A stretch of 64,000 nucleotides of DNA, taken from assembly GCA_017983495.1 (NCBI GenBank), contig JAGOBH010000001.1:62001-126000 (forward strand). Reading direction: 5' to 3'. Origin of the DNA: Pyrinomonadaceae bacterium. GTDB taxonomy: Bacteria; Acidobacteriota; Blastocatellia; Pyrinomonadales; Pyrinomonadaceae. The notes under the pieces were generated by a model. It was not told where the DNA came from, ran no database searches, and saw nothing but the letters and a program-made list of their open reading frames with translations. Positions 52,241 through 60,417 of this stretch are shown here, piece after piece; position 1 is the stretch's first letter, and each line of letters opens with the position of its first letter. The position numbers and the translations under genes were made by a program.

Positions 52241-53379
52241 CAACTCTTTTGTATGACGATATTCCGCCGTTCCAGTTCCGCAACGAACTTGACCGGGTCG
52301 ATCGCCTTTTCCTGCGGAGTCGCTCCTCTCATGAGCACATCGCCGCGTGCCATCATCTGGGCGATGATCGAGGCCGGGAATGCGGTCGTTCGCATCATGG
52401 CGCTCATGCCGGTCGCGGCGTCGAGTCTGTCAACGATGTCGTACCGGAGCTTCTTCGCCTGGCCATCTTTTGTGCCGACAAAATCGAGCCGCACAAGCAC
52501 ATAGTCCGGTCCGTCGGCGGGCAGATGCTGCTGGAGCAGTTCGCCAAAGACCTTTCGCGGTTTTACCTTCTGAAAATCGACAACGATCTCATCACTCGAA
52601 CATAGCCCGAGATCCATCATTGTCTTAAACTTTTCACAGTGCCCGGCATAGCGGATCGTCTTGTAATCGAGCTCGCGGATATTGCCGAGAAACGTGTCCG
52701 GCAGCGTCGATGTGCCGCCCGAGGTTTGAAACGCTTCGAGCTGCGGGAAGCCGTCGAATGAAAGCTCTTCGATCTCGGTCATCGACGGCACCTCGATGAT
52801 CTTGCCGCCACGGATAACGCGTGCGACCTCGAGATATTCGTTGATCAGGCCCTCGACCGAAAACACCAGTTGGTAATTGAGCGGCGGTTGCGGATCCTGC
52901 GGCAAACCGCCGACGCGGATGTGGATCTCGTCCGTCGCGTCAAATGACGCCGCACCGTGCATCGCCAGGATCGACACCATTCCCGGTGCGAGCCCGCAGT
53001 CAGGGATGATATTGACGCCCGCGGCCTTAGCGGCGTCGTTCATCGCAAGTTGTTCGTCGACGATGTAGTTATTACCGCCGAGATCGCAAAAATTTGTACC
53101 GGTGTCGATCGCCGCCCGCGACAGCGACGCGTTGTACCAATAGTTGACGCACGAAATGACTGAATCGTGGCCCTGCATCAGCCGTGCGGCGTCCGACTGG
53201 TTTGACGCGTCAATATGATGCGGCACAACACGGCCGGCATCGACCGCGTCGGCGACCGCCTCGGCCTTTTTCAGATCGAAATCGGCAACCGTTACGCTCT
53301 CTACGTCCGGCGAATTGTGTATCAGATCAAAAACGGCGCCGTGGCCCATACGCCCGGCGCCTAAAACTAATATCTTCAT
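52240..53379 (-). CDS. Saccharopine dehydrogenase-like oxidoreductase
   Basis: 379 residues. The N-terminal Rossmann motif LVLGAGRMGHGAVFDLI and DFDLKKAEAVADAVD, then SVISCVNYWYNASLSRAAID and CDLGGNNYIVDEQL, are typical of the saccharopine-dehydrogenase superfamily. GLAPGMVSILAMHGAASFD and the C-terminal domain follow. Members act in lysine metabolism (lysine dehydrogenase, LYS9-like) or in lipid-like pathways; the exact substrate is not readable here. It is coupled to the membrane-protein gene through TGATG. Confidence 0.86.
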   Translation of the reverse strand: MKILVLGAGRMGHGAVFDLIHNSPDVESVTVADFDLKKAEAVADAVDAGRVVPHHIDASNQSDAARLMQGHDSVISCVNYWYNASLSRAAIDTGTNFCDLGGNNYIVDEQLAMNDAAKAAGVNIIPDCGLAPGMVSILAMHGAASFDATDEIHIRVGGLPQDPQPPLNYQLVFSVEGLINEYLEVARVIRGGKIIEVPSMTEIEELSFDGFPQLEAFQTSGGTSTLPDTFLGNIRELDYKTIRYAGHCEKFKTMMDLGLCSSDEIVVDFQKVKPRKVFGELLQQHLPADGPDYVLVRLDFVGTKDGQAKKLRYDIVDRLDAATGMSAMMRTTAFPASIIAQMMARGDVLMRGATPQEKAIDPVKFVAELERRNIVIQKS

Positions 53380-53435
53380 ATTGTGTATTCGTTGTTAGAG
53401 GTCAACGGATCAAATAGAGATCGGTGACCCGCCAT

Positions 53436-53801
53436 TTACCACTCGTCCAACGGCTCAGGTTCCTGAGCGGCAATTATCGCCCCGGCGTATTCCCAGACCT
53501 TCTTTTTCCATACACGCATACCGTCCACAAGCTGCAAAGCTGCCTGTGGATGCGCCGCGTTGCGTTCGAGTCTGATGACCTGGGCGGTCACCGAGACCTC
53601 GTCGTCCGCGTGTTCCGTCACGGTCAGGCTGACCTTGCCGCCCACCAGCGGCAGGTTTCGCGGCAGATATACGAGCGTACCGTTCGGGCCGACGTTTTCC
53701 GTCAGGCCCTCTTGGATCACCTCTTTTCCGCTCGCATCTTTCCACCGCACACGTATCGGAAATGAGATCACATGCCGTCCACCGCCGCGTCTATCGTCCA
53801 T
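53436..53801 (-). CDS. PilZ-domain protein
   Basis: 121 residues. RRGGGRHVISFPIRVRW holds an RxxxR-like motif (Arg5/Arg9) and EGLTENVGPNGTLVYLPRNLPLVGG corresponds to the second PilZ motif, here NxGxxG instead of D/NxSxxG. VTAQVIRLERN and AALQLVDG complete the beta-barrel. PilZ proteins bind cyclic di-GMP; the change in the second motif may weaken binding. It is transcribed away from the 3D-domain gene and may respond to the same second messenger. Confidence 0.8.
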   Translation of the reverse strand: MDDRRGGGRHVISFPIRVRWKDASGKEVIQEGLTENVGPNGTLVYLPRNLPLVGGKVSLTVTEHADDEVSVTAQVIRLERNAAHPQAALQLVDGMRVWKKKVWEYAGAIIAAQEPEPLDEW

Positions 53802-54141
53802 ATTTCAACCTCAGGAGCTAAGTCAGAATTCGCCGGATATCGAAACAAAATATACGCCAAATTGATAGCGGAAGTCTATCAAAAACAAAAAAAATTGACA
53901 CGCGTAAGCGCCTTATAATTCAGCAATTGCATATATCATAAGGGGTTGCGGTTTTCAGTGGGGTGGACAGACGCGGCCCAAAGTGCTAATCTCTCTCTAT
54001 GTTTCGGTCTCAGTGATACGAAAACAGGCGGGAATAAGTCCGCCGAAACAGTCTTCGTTAAATGCGAATAGTGGCTGATGACCCAAATCTCAGACACTAT
54101 TTTTGCGTTTAGGCGGAGTCGTTAAAATTGGAGAATACTGA
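53802..54141. other. 340-bp divergent intergenic region before the 3D-domain gene
   Basis: No coding gene is visible. TTGACA (53895-53900) and TATAAT (53914-53919) occur on the plus strand but only 13 bp apart, too close for a normal sigma70 promoter. The downstream ~200 bp would be an unusually long leader for the 3D-domain gene; it contains a GGCGG...CCGCC hairpin near 54030-54048. I compared it by eye with cyclic di-GMP, cyclic di-AMP, cobalamin and TPP riboswitch patterns and saw no match. Confidence 0.45.
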
Positions 54142-54657
54142 ATGAAAAATCTCGTTAGAGGAGCTGCGATACTGTCGCTATTAAGTCTGTTCGTGGTGTT
54201 TATCTACGCACAGGCAGAGACAGGATCCACACTCGCTATAGCGACTGATTCGCAGCAGACCATTGAAAATAATATTTCGAATAATAATTTAGATAATAAT
54301 TTTAGTCAGCAGTCAGTTAATCAGCAGGAAGACGGTAAGAAGTTAGTTAAGACGACCGGTTCGGTCAAGGTTTCAGGTGCAGGAGCAAGCCGCGGTGCAT
54401 TTTCCGCAACAGCTTACTGCCTGACGGGAAAGACAGCAATGGGCCACGGCGTACGCCGCGGTATCATCGCCGCCGACCCGAGAGTCCTGAAACTTGGTTC
54501 CAAGGTCACCATCAGTGCCGGCCCGTGGAGCGGAACCTACCTGGTTTCCGACACCGGCGGCTCGATCAAAGGAAAAAAGATCGATATTTGGGTCCCCGGT
54601 TGTTCCGAAGCTCGTAAATTCGGACGTCGCACCGTTCAGGTCTTTTCTGCTCAGTAA
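54142..54657 (+). CDS. Exported 3D-domain (Asp-Asp-Asp) protein
   Basis: 171 residues. A signal peptide (to about residue 25), an Asn/Gln-rich low-complexity stretch (NNISNNNLDNNFSQQSVNQQ, about 43-65), then a 3D/double-psi beta-barrel domain: FSATAYCLTGKTAMGHGVRRGIIAADPRVLKLGSKVTI across ~87-124, then SDTGGSIKGKKIDIW with the conserved Asp residues. Domains of this kind (as in MltA and RlpA relatives) cut or bind peptidoglycan. It has a terminator at 54681-54712. Confidence 0.88.
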   Translation: MKNLVRGAAILSLLSLFVVFIYAQAETGSTLAIATDSQQTIENNISNNNLDNNFSQQSVNQQEDGKKLVKTTGSVKVSGAGASRGAFSATAYCLTGKTAMGHGVRRGIIAADPRVLKLGSKVTISAGPWSGTYLVSDTGGSIKGKKIDIWVPGCSEARKFGRRTVQVFSAQ

Positions 54658-54680
54658 CAACTGACAAATACAATTAAAGA

Positions 54681-54712
54681 AAGCCGCCCCGAGCGATCGG
54701 AGCGGCTTTTTT
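54681..54712 (+). terminator. Intrinsic terminator of the 3D-domain gene
   Basis: AAGCCGC-CCCGA-GCGA-TCGGA-GCGGCTT followed by TTTT, 23 bp after the stop. Confidence 0.83.
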
Positions 54713-54840
54713 GTTGGCTTCATACGGTCTGACCTCGCGGAATGATCAGTTTTCCTCACCCCACATCGGGGCGAAGGGGAGAAATTAGATGTTGAACTCA
54801 CGTGCGTCCTCAGGTATTCTTTTCAGACCGAGGAGAAAAC

Positions 54841-55728
54841 ATGGAACGTAAAACGGCAGACGAATATCCGCAGGAGTTATTGGACCTTTTTCACGAGTAT
54901 CAGCACGGCGATATGGACCGGCGGTCATTTTTGGGCAGCATTGGCAAGTTCGCCGTCGGCGGACTGACCGTCGCGGCGATCTTTGACAGCCTGACGCCAA
55001 ACTACGCGTGGGCACAGACCGTACCGAAGGATGACAAAGCCATTAAGGTAGGATACGCGACCGTCGAGTCGCCCAACGGCAACGGCTCGATCAAGGGCTA
55101 TCTCGCCAAGCCGGCGAAGGGCAAGAAGTTTCGGGCGGTGCTCGTCATTCACGAAAATCGCGGGCTCAACCCGTATATCGAGGACGTCGCACGACGCTTC
55201 GCGAAAGCCGGATATATGGCGTTTGCTCCGGACGGGTTGACCTCGGCCGGCGGTTACCCGGGCGACGACCAGAAAGGTGCGGCCGCCTTTCGCACGGTTG
55301 ACGGCAAAAAAATGACCGAAGATTTTGTCGCCGCCTCCCTGTGGTTAAAGAAACGTCCGGACAGCAAAGGTAAACTGGGCGCGGTCGGATTCTGCTTCGG
55401 CGGCGGTATGGTCAACCAGCTCGCCGTCCGTCTCGGCAAGGATCTGAACGCCGGTGTAGCATTTTACGGCCGCCAGGCCGGAGTCGCCGATGTGCCAAAG
55501 ATAATGGCACCGCTGATGTTCCAATACGCCGGTAACGATCAGGGCGTAAACGCCGGTATTGCTGCATACGAAGCCGCACTGAAAGAGAACAAGAAGACGT
55601 TCGAGACCTTTACCTACGAAGGCAAACAGCACGGTTTCCACAACGACACCACCCCACGCTACGACGCCGAAGCCGCCAAACTCGCATGGGAGCGTACACT
55701 CGAGTTTTTTAAGAAGCATCTCAAGTAA
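54841..55728 (+). CDS. Tat-exported dienelactone hydrolase-family protein
   Basis: 295 residues from the ATG at 54841, preceded by GAGGAG at 6 nt. The N-terminus has DRRSFLGSIGKFAVGG, a twin-arginine-like signal located ~27 residues in, followed by an AWAQ cleavage-like site. The dienelactone hydrolase catalytic set is complete: GFCFGGG (Cys185), GNDQG (Asp233) and GKQHGFHND (His264). The family hydrolyses lactones or esters. The true substrate is unknown. Followed by repeat units and the DUF559 gene. Confidence 0.88.
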   Translation: MERKTADEYPQELLDLFHEYQHGDMDRRSFLGSIGKFAVGGLTVAAIFDSLTPNYAWAQTVPKDDKAIKVGYATVESPNGNGSIKGYLAKPAKGKKFRAVLVIHENRGLNPYIEDVARRFAKAGYMAFAPDGLTSAGGYPGDDQKGAAAFRTVDGKKMTEDFVAASLWLKKRPDSKGKLGAVGFCFGGGMVNQLAVRLGKDLNAGVAFYGRQAGVADVPKIMAPLMFQYAGNDQGVNAGIAAYEAALKENKKTFETFTYEGKQHGFHNDTTPRYDAEAAKLAWERTLEFFKKHLK

Positions 55729-55735
55729 CAATACC

Positions 55736-55913
55736 GGCTCCCCTCCTTACGAAGGAGGGGTGGCCGCCGCTTTGGGCGGACGGGGTGGTTCTCTCGGCTC
55801 CGAAGCATCTTAAGAAAAATGGTAGCTAATCTGGAAGACCGAGGCGATTCTTTAGGCTCCCCTCCTTACGAAGGAGTGGTGGCCACCGCTTTGGGCGGAC
55901 GGGGTGGTTCTCT
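55736..55913. repeat. Two 59-bp direct repeats before the DUF559 gene
   Basis: Copies at 55736-55794 and 55855-55913 differ at two positions. Each contains the perfect hairpin CCCCTCCTT-ACG-AAGGAGGGG (second copy with one change), a GCCGCTTTGGGCGGACGGGGTGG part and ends GGTTCTCT. The spacer between them repeats GAAGCATCT-AAG from the end of the dienelactone hydrolase gene. A related inverted copy lies at 56370-56437. Confidence 0.85.
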
Positions 55914-55951
55914 AGCTTGGTGACTCTCTCGACACCTAACTACGACGATCG

Positions 55952-56428
55952 ATGCCATACAGTCGAAGCAAGTCAGATATTCACACACTTCCTCACCTCG
56001 CGGAGTTCAGGGATGAACTCCGGAAGAGCCTGACACCTGCCGAAGCATCGTTTTGGAACTTGGTCAAAAATTCCAGGCTTGATGGACGGAAGTTTCGCCG
56101 CCAGCACAGTATCGGCAATTACATTCTCGATTTTTACTGTCCGGCCGAGAAATTGGCTGTGGAGTTGGACGGCTCAAGACACTATTCGGGCGAAGGCTCG
56201 GCCTACGATCGAGAAAGGTCTGCATTTTTGGAATCCCAAGGAATCCGCGTGATTCGATTTGAGAACAAGATGGTGTTTGACGAACGTGAATGGGTCGCAG
56301 ACGTGATCCGGAGCAACTTTCGGTTCGGCCCTCCCGTTAAATTCAGCGGGCATGCCCCACACGCATCCGAGAGAACCACCCCGTCAGTTTCATCAAAAAA
56401 CGATGAAACTGCCACCCCTCCTTCGTAA
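55952..56428 (+). CDS. DUF559 (Vsr-like) endonuclease-domain protein
   Basis: 158 residues. DELRKSLTPAEASFWNLVKNSRLDGRKFRRQHSIGNYILDFYCPAEKLAVELDGSRHYSGEG, across residues ~20-82, is the DUF559 core with the Vsr/PD-(D/E)XK-like active-site acids (IGNYILDFYC, LAVELDG). The last ~25 residues (SERTTPSVSSKNDETATPPS) are encoded by the inverted repeat at 56370-56437, so the repeat supplies the C-terminus and stop. It is bracketed by related repeats on both sides, consistent with a small mobile unit. Confidence 0.87.
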   Translation: MPYSRSKSDIHTLPHLAEFRDELRKSLTPAEASFWNLVKNSRLDGRKFRRQHSIGNYILDFYCPAEKLAVELDGSRHYSGEGSAYDRERSAFLESQGIRVIRFENKMVFDEREWVADVIRSNFRFGPPVKFSGHAPHASERTTPSVSSKNDETATPPS

Positions 56429-56437
56429 GGAGGGGAG
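56370..56437. repeat. Inverted copy of the 59-bp repeat at the end of the DUF559 gene
   Basis: AGAGAACCACCCCGTC (56370-56385) and GCCACCCCTCCTTCGTAAGGAGGGGAG (56411-56437, given here by its ends and the 9-bp hairpin CCCCTCCTT/AAGGAGGGG) are the reverse complement of the ends of the upstream repeats. The centre is replaced by another hairpin, AGTTTCATC-AAAAAAC-GATGAAACT (56386-56410). The unit is thus in inverted orientation relative to the two left copies. Confidence 0.82.
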
Positions 56438-56449
56438 TTTGGAGTGCAT

Positions 56450-57163
56450 CTATTCTTTGACTGACTTCTGCGCAACGTATACACAATTAACAGATACCGA
56501 ACCCGTATAAGGATTCGGAAACTCGACGTTATGGGCGGTGGCGGAGCCGAATATCGATCGGAGATGTGCGGTAAAATCTTCGCTTGTGGGGTCGTCGGAC
56601 CAGAGGGCGAAGGTGCCGTTGGGTTTTAGCTGATCACGGACCGCTGCGAGGCCTTCGGCGGTGTAGAATGAGCCGTTGCTGTCATCGAGAAAATGCTTTG
56701 GCGAATGGTCGATGTCGAGCAGGACGGCGTCGAATTTGCGGTTGGGGTCATCTGCGTCAAAGCCCGTCTGAGCGAGAGCAAAGAAATCACCTTGCCGGAG
56801 CTCGCATCTTGAGTCGCTCGTGAGCACGTCTCCATTTGGGACCAGTCCGGCCGTGTGCCAGCCGATGACGGGCTGAAAAAGATCGATGACGAGCAAGCTG
56901 GAAACATGCTTGTTTTTCAATGCCTCGGCGGCTGTATATCCGAGCCCCAGGCCGCCGATCACAACATCGAGCTCGCCCGAAAGCGAAGCCAAGCCAAGCG
57001 TGGCGAGCTGCTGCTCGGCCTCGGTAAAGAGGCTCGACATAAGATATTCGTCGCCGAGTTTGACCTCAAAAACCACCCGGTCGCCCAAAAGCGTCTCCAC
57101 CCGCCGTCGTAGCGTCAGATCCCCAAGCGGCGTCTTTTCGTAACCAAGTTCTTTGATGTTCAT
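56450..57163 (-). CDS. Spermidine synthase-like SAM-dependent protein
   Basis: 237 residues. ELDVVIGGLGLGYTAAEALKNKHVSSLLVIDLFQPVIGWHTAG across residues ~64-106 carries the SAM-binding GxGxG and acid; RKFDAVLLDIDHSPKHFL, LKPNGTFALWSDDPTSEDF follow. It resembles the spermidine-synthase-like methyltransferases without the polyamine-specific gate that I can identify, so the substrate is open. It starts 24 bp after the membrane gene at 57187-57642 on the same strand. Confidence 0.8.
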   Translation of the reverse strand: MNIKELGYEKTPLGDLTLRRRVETLLGDRVVFEVKLGDEYLMSSLFTEAEQQLATLGLASLSGELDVVIGGLGLGYTAAEALKNKHVSSLLVIDLFQPVIGWHTAGLVPNGDVLTSDSRCELRQGDFFALAQTGFDADDPNRKFDAVLLDIDHSPKHFLDDSNGSFYTAEGLAAVRDQLKPNGTFALWSDDPTSEDFTAHLRSIFGSATAHNVEFPNPYTGSVSVNCVYVAQKSVKE

Positions 57164-57186
57164 CTTGTTTAGCCCGCGCTCCCTGA

Positions 57187-57642
57187 TCAGAGCCCCGGCT
57201 TAAAACTCGCCGCGTCAAGATCGCCGCGGCGTGGAAAATGCAGCAGAGTGCCGGCAATGCCGACGATCGAGAACGCAAAAAAGTACGGATAGTCGAAGGC
57301 GAAGCCGAGAAGGAGGCCGAAAAGTGAAATGGATTCGCAAAGTGCACAGCCGACGATCAATGCGGACTGCACCATAGCGATGCTTCCCGTAGCAATGGCC
57401 TGACCGATGTAGCGTTTCCTTAAGGTAAATGAGGTCACCAGATTGACGATCGAGATCGCCGCAAGGGCTCCGACCACAACCGCGTTCTCACCCAACAGCG
57501 GCTGCGTAAGATCAAACCGAAACAGCCCGGGCTTGATAAAATAAAGAATGACGAGAAACAGCAATTGCGACATTACGAGCGCAAACCAGACGATCATCAA
57601 CGTCGTGTGCGCTTGCTCGGGATTGATCTTTTCGTTTTGCAT
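57187..57642 (-). CDS. Four-helix membrane protein of unknown function
   Basis: 151 residues with four hydrophobic segments (about residues 15-38, 53-70, 80-105 and 112-133), a short N-terminal NEKINPEQAHTT and a C-terminal FPRRGDLDAASFKPGL. Layout like other small uncharacterised bacterial membrane proteins; no motif recognised. It precedes the spermidine-synthase-like gene by 24 bp in the same direction. Confidence 0.6.
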   Translation of the reverse strand: MQNEKINPEQAHTTLMIVWFALVMSQLLFLVILYFIKPGLFRFDLTQPLLGENAVVVGALAAISIVNLVTSFTLRKRYIGQAIATGSIAMVQSALIVGCALCESISLFGLLLGFAFDYPYFFAFSIVGIAGTLLHFPRRGDLDAASFKPGL

Positions 57643-57669
57643 AGATAGATCTGACTCACACCAAAGTTC

Positions 57670-58107
57670 CTAATCGTCGATCGGGTTAAGTAGTTTAAGA
57701 TAACGGAACCGCCCGAAATCCCCGTCGCGCGTTACCAAGGTCGCTCCTGTACGCATCGCAATAGTCGCAAGATGTGTGTCCATTGTGATGTCACCGGAAA
57801 GGCCTTTCTTTTCCATTTGATCAAGCATTTCGAAATAGGTTATGGAATCCGGCTGATATAACTGGACATTCGGACAGCTCAATAAGGTGTCTAAATACGC
57901 TCTGGCCTCCGAGAGCGGAAGCGGCGGATCGAAAAGACGTTTATTCGTGCCGATACGTATGAAAGCTAGGATCGAAGTTTCGCATAAAAGCACACAGTTG
58001 TTGGGATCTGCAATTGTGGCCATCAACCACTCTGAGGCGGCTCGATTTTCCGGGGCATCTTCGATCTTCGAATAGAGAAGAATGTTGCTGTCCAGTAAAT
58101 ACAACAT
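57670..58107 (-). CDS. vapC: VapC-type PIN-domain toxin (second vapBC pair)
   Basis: 145 residues. PIN acids are at LLDSNILLYSK (Asp6), CETSILAFIRIG (Glu about 43), MDTHLATIAMRTGATLVTRDGDFGRF (two Asp). It is encoded 9 bp after the ribbon-helix-helix gene. Same type as, but not closely similar to, the 49126-49563 toxin. Confidence 0.9.
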   Translation of the reverse strand: MLYLLDSNILLYSKIEDAPENRAASEWLMATIADPNNCVLLCETSILAFIRIGTNKRLFDPPLPLSEARAYLDTLLSCPNVQLYQPDSITYFEMLDQMEKKGLSGDITMDTHLATIAMRTGATLVTRDGDFGRFRYLKLLNPIDD

Positions 58108-58116
58108 ATCGAGCCA

Positions 58117-58377
58117 CTAGATCTCATCCAACATTCGCTCAATGTCGGCAATTGTTACACCTTTCGCCAGCTTGGTCTTAAACGGCTTGATCACGAAAGG
58201 CTCCGATTTGACCTCGGATTCGAATCGTATTCCTTTTCGAATCAGATCATTGACGAGATTTTTCTCTTTCATGCCGCGATTCTTAGCCAGTTTATCGGAG
58301 ATAAAGTCAGCAACGTCCGCCTCAAGCGTCAGGGTCGTTCGCCGCGTTTTGCGATTTACGAGTGTTTTCGTATCCAT
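58117..58377 (-). CDS. vapB: Antitoxin, ribbon-helix-helix type (VapB)
   Basis: 86 residues from the ATG at 58377; GGAGG lies 4 nt upstream, and a frame to 58404 exists but adds a weak extension. TTLTLEADVADFISDKLAKNRGMKEKNLVNDLIRKGIRF across ~14-52 is the ribbon-helix-helix. The C-terminal part (IADIERMLDEI) would bind the toxin. It is the first gene of the pair. Confidence 0.87.
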   Translation of the reverse strand: MDTKTLVNRKTRRTTLTLEADVADFISDKLAKNRGMKEKNLVNDLIRKGIRFESEVKSEPFVIKPFKTKLAKGVTIADIERMLDEI

Positions 58378-58444
58378 AATGCCTCCACCCATGATTATAT
58401 CCAAAAACGGGGATGACGTACAGAACTTTTATGTTTTGATGCAG

Positions 58445-60247
58445 CTATTCCGTCGCATCAAGCTCTTCTTCAAGCAATTGACGCTCGTAGAGGTCGGCGT
58501 ATTCGCCGTTGAGGGCGAGGAGTTGGTCGTGTGTGCCGCGTTCGATGATACGGCCATCGGCGAGGACGCAGATGAGGTCGGCGTCGCGAATAGTCGAGAC
58601 GCGGTGCGAAACGATCAGCGTCGTGCGGCCGGAGCGAACACCGCGCAGATTGTGCAGTATCTTTTCTTCGGTATAGGTGTCGACCGCCGAAAGCGAATCG
58701 TCGAGGATCAATATCCGCGGCTCACGCATTACGGCACGGGCAATGGCGGTTCGCTGTTTCTGGCCGCCCGAAAGCGTGATTCCGCGTTCGCCGACAAGCT
58801 GCTCGAAACCGCCTGGAAACTCCTCGATATCACTGGTAAGCCCCGCGATACGAGCCGCGTCCTCAACCGAGAGTCCCGAGCCCAAAGTCCCATGTCCCTT
58901 GTCCGTGGTATTCGCGTCCGATGCTCTTGGGGCTTGGGACTTGGGACTTGGGACTCCAAAAGCAATGTTCGCCGCAAGCGTGTCGCTGAACAGAAACGTC
59001 TCCTGGGGCACAAACCCGATCGCACTACGAAGCTGGCTGATCGGAAAGTCGCGAACCGGAATGCCATCGACGAGCACGCTGCCGTCCGGAGCGTCGAGCA
59101 GACGCGGGATCAGGCTTACCAAGGTCGATTTGCCGCTACCGGTCTTGCCGACGAGAGCGACGGTCGTACCAGGGGCGATGTCGAGATCAATGTTCCGCAG
59201 CACCGGCTTGCCGTTATACGCAAAATTGAGTCCGCGAAACTCGATGCCGCCGCCGATCGCCGGCTGCTCGGTCACGCCGGGCTCGTCCGTGATTGCCGGT
59301 TCGGCCTCGAGTATCTCGTTAAAACGCTTGAGCGACGCGGTACCGCGCTGATAAAGATTGACTACCCACCCGAGAGCGATCAGATACCAGATCATCCGCT
59401 GCAGATACAGCATAAATGCCGTGAAATCGCCGGCCGAGATCTCGCCCCGCACCGCCATAGGGACGCCGACCGCGACAATGATCACAAACCCGAGCCCGAT
59501 GAAAAAGAAGAGCAAAGGCCGCATCGCCGCCGAATATTTGACGAGCTGCAGGTTGCGTAAGGCGTATTCTCGATTGAGTTTTTGAAATTTCTCGATCTCC
59601 GCATCTTCCTGTGCGTATGCGCGGATGACGCGGACGCCGGTCAGATTTTCCTGCGCCCGTGCCGTGATATCCGAGAAAAAGCCCTGTATCTTTTCAAAAC
59701 GCCGATGGATCTGGTCGCCCAAGTATTTGACCGTCAGGCTGACGAGCGGCATCGGGATCAGAAGCAGCAGCGTTAGCTTGACCGAGATATTGAGCATGAT
59801 CGGCAGCGATATTGCCAAAGCAAATACGGCTTGAAAGCAATAGAGGATCATCGGCCCCACGATCTGCCGAACGGCCCCGAGGTCATTGGTCGCCCGTGCC
59901 ATCAGATCGCCGACGCGATTGTTTTGAAAATACTCGAGCGGCTGATCGACAAGCGACGCGTAAAAATCCTGCCGCATGTCAAACTCAATGTGACGCGACG
60001 TATTGATCAGTACGCGCCGCTGCAGGAACAGAAAAATGCCGCTGACGAGATTGATGCCGAGGATCACAAGAGGATAGTAAATGATCTTTTCGCGTGTGAC
60101 CCCGAGCGTCAGGTCATCGATCGCCTGCCCGACCATATACGGAACAAACAGTCCGAACGACATCGAGCACAAAATGAAGAAGATCCCCGCCAGGATCTTC
60201 CATTTATATGGCTTGAAATATCGTGCGAATTTGCGTATCTGTTCCAT
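58445..60247 (-). CDS. ABC exporter (MsbA/multidrug type) with a palindromic insertion
   Basis: 600 residues: six membrane segments (about residues 15-290), then an ATPase domain with Walker [18 protein letters not shown] (~366-382), Q-loop [12 protein letters not shown], signature [14 protein letters not shown] (~491-504), Walker [15 protein letters not shown] and the H-loop VSHR. It acts as a homodimer or paired half-transporter, exporting lipids or drugs. Between the Q-loop and signature there is an unusual in-frame insert of about 29 residues ([20 protein letters not shown] and following, ~431-459), encoded by the palindromic element at 58871-58956. The helical subdomain tolerates it, so the protein is probably still active. 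Confidence 0.9.
   Translation of the reverse strand: MEQIRKFARYFKPYKWKILAGIFFILCSMSFGLFVPYMVGQAIDDLTLGVTREKIIYYPLVILGINLVSGIFLFLQRRVLINTSRHIEFDMRQDFYASLVDQPLEYFQNNRVGDLMARATNDLGAVRQIVGPMILYCFQAVFALAISLPIMLNISVKLTLLLLIPMPLVSLTVKYLGDQIHRRFEKIQGFFSDITARAQENLTGVRVIRAYAQEDAEIEKFQKLNREYALRNLQLVKYSAAMRPLLFFFIGLGFVIIVAVGVPMAVRGEISAGDFTAFMLYLQRMIWYLIALGWVVNLYQRGTASLKRFNEILEAEPAITDEPGVTEQPAIGGGIEFRGLNFAYNGKPVLRNIDLDIAPGTTVALVGKTGSGKSTLVSLIPRLLDAPDGSVLVDGIPVRDFPISQLRSAIGFVPQETFLFSDTLAANIAFGVPSPKSQAPRASDANTTDKGHGTLGSGLSVEDAARIAGLTSDIEEFPGGFEQLVGERGITLSGGQKQRTAIARAVMREPRILILDDSLSAVDTYTEEKILHNLRGVRSGRTTLIVSHRVSTIRDADLICVLADGRIIERGTHDQLLALNGEYADLYERQLLEEELDATE
58871..58956. repeat. Palindromic element with 7-bp tandem-repeat arms, inside the ABC gene
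   Basis: The left arm (58871-58898) is four 7-bp units of the AAGTCCC type (GAGTCCC, GAGCCCA, AAGTCCC, ATGTCCC, with slight shifts) and the right arm (58929-58956) is GGGGCTT, GGGACTT, GGGACTT, GGGACTC, the reverse-complement set. A 30-bp centre separates them. It lies wholly in the coding sequence of the exporter's ATPase domain. Confidence 0.8.
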
Positions 60248-60261
60248 CGGGCGAGCCTTTT

Positions 60262-60417
60262 GAGTCTGTCGTGTCTTTTGAGTCTTTCGAGTCGGTCGAG
60301 TCTTTCGCGCCCTTCGAGTGTTTCGTATTTGCGGAGCGATGAATCACTTACCTTGACTCAACAGACTCGACGGACTCAACAGACTCGACAGACTCGATCG
60401 ACCCAACCGACTCACAC
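60262..60417. repeat. Palindromic element with 9-bp tandem-repeat arms
   Basis: Left arm 60262-60324: seven 9-bp units (GAGTCTGTC, GTGTCTTTT, GAGTCTTTC, GAGTCGGTC, GAGTCTTTC, GCGCCCTTC, GAGTGTTTC). Right arm 60355-60417: seven 9-bp units (GACTCAACA, GACTCGACG, GACTCAACA, GACTCGACA, GACTCGATC, GACCCAACC, GACTCACAC), the complementary set. A 30-bp centre lies between. It fills the gap between the ABC and thioesterase genes and reaches the latter's stop codon. Confidence 0.83.

Noticed and set aside
53895..53919. TTGACA and TATAAT as a promoter for the 3D-domain gene
   Set aside because: Only 13 bp separate them, outside the usable range; kept only as a remark.
58142..59560. Long open frame (472 codons) on the plus strand opposite the ABC exporter
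   Set aside because: The exporter on the other strand has all ABC motifs. The plus-strand product has no domain and is disturbed in composition, as shadows of GC-rich genes are.
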